A stretch of DNA of 6,720 bases. Origin: Elusimicrobiota bacterium (lineage in GTDB: Bacteria; CG03; SLGR01; PWQF01). Shown piece after piece: positions 4,660 to 6,720 of this stretch. The stretch covers positions 1 to 6,720 of the forward strand of contig PWQF01000012.1 of the NCBI GenBank assembly GCA_003556865.1. The letters are read 5' to 3'. The notes below the pieces were generated by a model, which had not been told where the DNA came from, did not search any database, and saw only the letters and a program-made list of their open reading frames with translations. Position 1 is the stretch's first letter. Every line of letters starts with the position of its first letter. The position numbers and the translations under genes are program-made.

Positions 4660-5823
4660 ATGGAACTTTTAATAAAAAACGCCAGGTTAAGAGATAAGCA
4701 GTATAAAGTGGATATTGCCGTGGATAAAGGTATCATCACAGATATTTTCCCCTCCGCCACGCCCGACCCTCCTTTAAAAGAAAAAGAAGCAGGCAGGATA
4801 ATAGATGCGGACGGCTCTCTGGTTTCCCCCTCTTTTATTGACCCCCACCTTAACTTGGATACTGCTTTCCTTGCCGGGGAAAAAGAGGAAAAGATGTTCA
4901 GCAGGGCCTGCAGGGCAGTTGAAGCGGGGATAATCTCCGGGGTGACCGTCTTCAGGGTAAATGCCGGTATTGACTCCCGGGAGGGACTGGCCGGCCTGGA
5001 AACAATTTCCGAGCTAAGAAAAAAATACCGGTCTGCAGTAACTCTTCAGATAAGGGCCTGCCCCCGCAATGGAATAATTAAGGATCCCGCATCCTCTAAA
5101 CTTATAAAAAAGAGCCTTAAGAGAGGGGCAGAGGTTATAGGGTGCATCCCCCAAAGTGAGTATACGGATTTTGATGCCCGGGAACATATGGATTTTTGTT
5201 TTAAACTTGCAAAAAAGTTTAATGCGGACCTTGATATGCTTGCAAATGAAGATGAAACCCTTTCTGCCCCCCACCTCCAGTATATCGGCTCAAAGAGCTT
5301 AAAAGAGAAATACACCGGCCGCCTGGCCGGACTCTGGCCCCTTGACCCCGGACCCGGAAGTAAGAATTATGAGCATAAAATTATTCCCATTATAAAAAAG
5401 GCCGGGATAAATATAATTATAAACCCCCTTAATAACAGTTTATATCCGGAAAATCCGGTTTTGATCGGTCGCCTGATTAAAGAAGGGGTAACCGTGGCTT
5501 ACGGGCAGGGGAGCATCAAAGATTTTATCTGCCCCGCCTGGGGCAGAGAGAATATGCTGGAAGCAGGAATGCTGGCTGCCCGGACACTGGGGTTTAAGAA
5601 CTCTCCGGAACTGGAAATTTTATTTGATATGGCCACTTTTAACGGCGCAAAAATTCTGGGGCTGAAGGATTATGGCATTAAGCCCGGCGGCCCGGCCGAT
5701 TTTAATATTATAAATGCTCCCAATCTGCAGGAAGCTTTCAGAAATATTTCCGAATGCTCGTATGTTATTTCAAAGGGAAAGGTAATAGCGGAAACAAAAA
5801 AAGAAGAGAAGCTTTTTCTTTAA
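4660..5823 (+). CDS. Cytosine-deaminase-like amidohydrolase lacking metal ligands
   Basis: This 387-residue cytoplasmic protein of the amidohydrolase superfamily is close in layout to E. coli cytosine deaminase CodA (about 427 residues). Shared blocks include the N-terminal strand LLIKNARL (3-10), SPSFIDPHLNLDT (56-68), TLQIRACPRNGII (128-140), AGININ-like and NPL (248-257), ENMLEAG (297-303) and LKDYGIKPGGPADFNII (335-351). The metal site is largely gone. The second His of HxH is Asn65 (PHLN), the His of CodA HCDE is Leu194, the His of TASH is Trp225, and the Asp of GHDD is Ser285. His63 and the catalytic-type Glu197 remain. These correspondences are from manual alignment against a remembered CodA sequence. 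Ordinary zinc- or iron-dependent deamination is therefore unlikely. The ATG at 4660 directly follows an in-frame TAA (4657-4659); its ribosome site is weak (TTGAAG). The frame is intact, which argues for a retained function. Confidence 0.85.
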   Translation: MELLIKNARLRDKQYKVDIAVDKGIITDIFPSATPDPPLKEKEAGRIIDADGSLVSPSFIDPHLNLDTAFLAGEKEEKMFSRACRAVEAGIISGVTVFRVNAGIDSREGLAGLETISELRKKYRSAVTLQIRACPRNGIIKDPASSKLIKKSLKRGAEVIGCIPQSEYTDFDAREHMDFCFKLAKKFNADLDMLANEDETLSAPHLQYIGSKSLKEKYTGRLAGLWPLDPGPGSKNYEHKIIPIIKKAGINIIINPLNNSLYPENPVLIGRLIKEGVTVAYGQGSIKDFICPAWGRENMLEAGMLAARTLGFKNSPELEILFDMATFNGAKILGLKDYGIKPGGPADFNIINAPNLQEAFRNISECSYVISKGKVIAETKKEEKLFL

Positions 5824-5859
5824 GGGCCGCCGCTTAAATATTAAACTGCCTCTTAAACC

Positions 5860-6720
5860 TTAATTAACCCCGTATAATATATACCTCTTATTTTTAAAAA
5901 GAGATTCCATATTATTTGCCGCCGCCTTTTCAAAGATACTTTTATCTTTTTCATTCCACCCTCTAAAAGATGATTTTTTAATAAGAATATGGGTTATTCC
6001 CTTATTTTTTATCCCGGATAAAAATCGGCCGGCGGAGCTGCTCTTTTTAATTTTTTCCCGTAGGGGGCATAAGGTATAAGGATCCCCGGAGATATGAGGG
6101 CGCCTTATATAAAAAGTTCTTTTTTCCCCTCCAATTAAAATAAGACTCGTTTCAGGTGTATGGCTGTTAATGTAGCTGAATAGCTCATAATCTTTCAGAT
6201 TATCCTCCAGGTATCTCTCCCTGCTTTCAAGTCCCAGCGCAAAGTAGAGGCTGCCTGTTCCCCTTGTATCCTCCATTATGATAAAAAAGTTTATAAGCAG
6301 ACCGCCAAAAAAAACTGCCATAATAAACTGGTAAAAATATTTTTTCTGGCCGTAAAGATTTACTATTATGTATGCCGAGACCACGCTTAAAACCGGAATC
6401 AGGAAATATATGTACATTATATTCCTTCCCGCCGCCGCATATATAATTAAGTATACGGCAGTAAATCTTAAAAGTATTTTTATTGTTTTGCCCAGTTCTT
6501 TAACAGCTATGGCCGTTGGTATGAAAAGTATGTACAGGGGGCCCATAAGAAAAAAGTTTTCGGCAGCAGCCCTTTCTGAAAAAGGGTTATGCCATAAAGG
6601 AAGAAGGACCCCCCAGAAACTTTCCCGGGCCTCTATTACCCGGAAGGAGAGGTCCCCGGCAGAGAAAAATGGAAAAAAGGGGTTGCCGGCCGTCATAAAA
6701 TTCTTAACTCCCAGGGGAAG
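5860..6720 (-). CDS. Polytopic membrane protein, probable ArnT/GT39-like glycosyltransferase, 5' end cut
   Basis: The frame is open to the window edge: eight more codons (LPLGVKNF) precede the first visible Met at 6696, so that Met is internal. The visible 286 residues are a C-terminal portion. The block KNFMTAGNPFFPFF resembles the KN...GNPxxPF segment seen in many GT39/PMT-type enzymes, which move sugars from polyprenyl phosphate carriers outside the membrane. Four hydrophobic stretches follow, at about 46-65, 74-89, 92-114 and 121-140 counted from that Met. A soluble tail of about 138 residues comes next, with RYLEDNLKDYELFSYINSHTPE and LILIGGEKRTFYIRRPHISGDP, as in the extracytoplasmic ends of such proteins. 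The catalytic acidic residues are N-terminal in this family and lie outside the window. The gene converges on the amidohydrolase with 36 bp between stops, so no functional link is implied. The membrane call is firm; the enzyme family is likely. Confidence 0.72.
   Translation of the reverse strand, partial: LPLGVKNFMTAGNPFFPFFSAGDLSFRVIEARESFWGVLLPLWHNPFSERAAAENFFLMGPLYILFIPTAIAVKELGKTIKILLRFTAVYLIIYAAAGRNIMYIYFLIPVLSVVSAYIIVNLYGQKKYFYQFIMAVFFGGLLINFFIIMEDTRGTGSLYFALGLESRERYLEDNLKDYELFSYINSHTPETSLILIGGEKRTFYIRRPHISGDPYTLCPLREKIKKSSSAGRFLSGIKNKGITHILIKKSSFRGWNEKDKSIFEKAAANNMESLFKNKRYILYGVN

Noticed and set aside
5014..5315. Two overlapping minus-strand open frames inside the amidohydrolase gene
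   Set aside because: They lie opposite a continuous, family-matching coding frame and have no ribosome site or recognisable product.
5824..5859. Bidirectional terminator between the convergent genes
   Set aside because: The 36-bp spacer shows no convincing GC-rich stem followed by a T-run on either strand.
6694..6696. ATG as the start of the membrane protein
   Set aside because: The frame continues without a stop to the window edge, and the residues before this Met extend a conserved KNF...GNP block, so it is internal.

Overview
This window looks like ordinary bacterial chromosome: dense genes, short spacers, Shine-Dalgarno sites and sigma70-type promoters. Composition is moderately AT-rich, with many ATA, AGG and AGA codons. 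There is no transposase, integrase, phage gene, tRNA, rRNA or CRISPR array. The sucrose-phosphate-synthase-like enzyme resembles, from memory, the one from the anaerobic halophile Halothermothrix orenii. The LysM protein, the ArnT/GT39-like membrane protein and the low GC would fit an anaerobe or an uncultivated phylum. I cannot name the taxon.

Layout. Positions 1-4451 hold five genes, all on the minus strand. In transcription order they are: (1) a GT4 glycosyltransferase of the sucrose-phosphate synthase type (4451-2934); (2) a uridine-kinase/phosphoribulokinase-family kinase (2924-2262), whose ribosome binding site overlaps the stop codon of gene 1; (3) an exported LysM protein (2198-1482) with its own near-consensus promoter; (4) a small XRE-type helix-turn-helix regulator (1346-963); (5) dprA, starting at a TTG at position 940 and running off the left edge. 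A 208-bp divergent spacer (4452-4659) carries a strong minus-strand promoter and one or two candidate plus-strand promoters. To its right lies a plus-strand amidohydrolase of the cytosine-deaminase type (4660-5823). It converges on the C-terminal part of a polytopic membrane protein (6720-5860, minus strand) that runs off the right edge.

How the parts may work together. Genes 1 and 2 form a translationally coupled pair. Gene 1 should make a phosphorylated disaccharide such as sucrose-6-phosphate from a nucleotide sugar. Gene 2 is a kinase that might serve UDP/uridine supply or a sugar-phosphate step, but its substrate is unknown. XRE and dprA are closely spaced and probably cotranscribed, which raises the possibility of regulated DNA uptake or processing.

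The most unusual item is the amidohydrolase. It aligns with cytosine deaminase along its length, yet it has replaced nearly all the metal-binding residues while keeping the fold framework. It is therefore either a pseudoenzyme or an enzyme with different chemistry.
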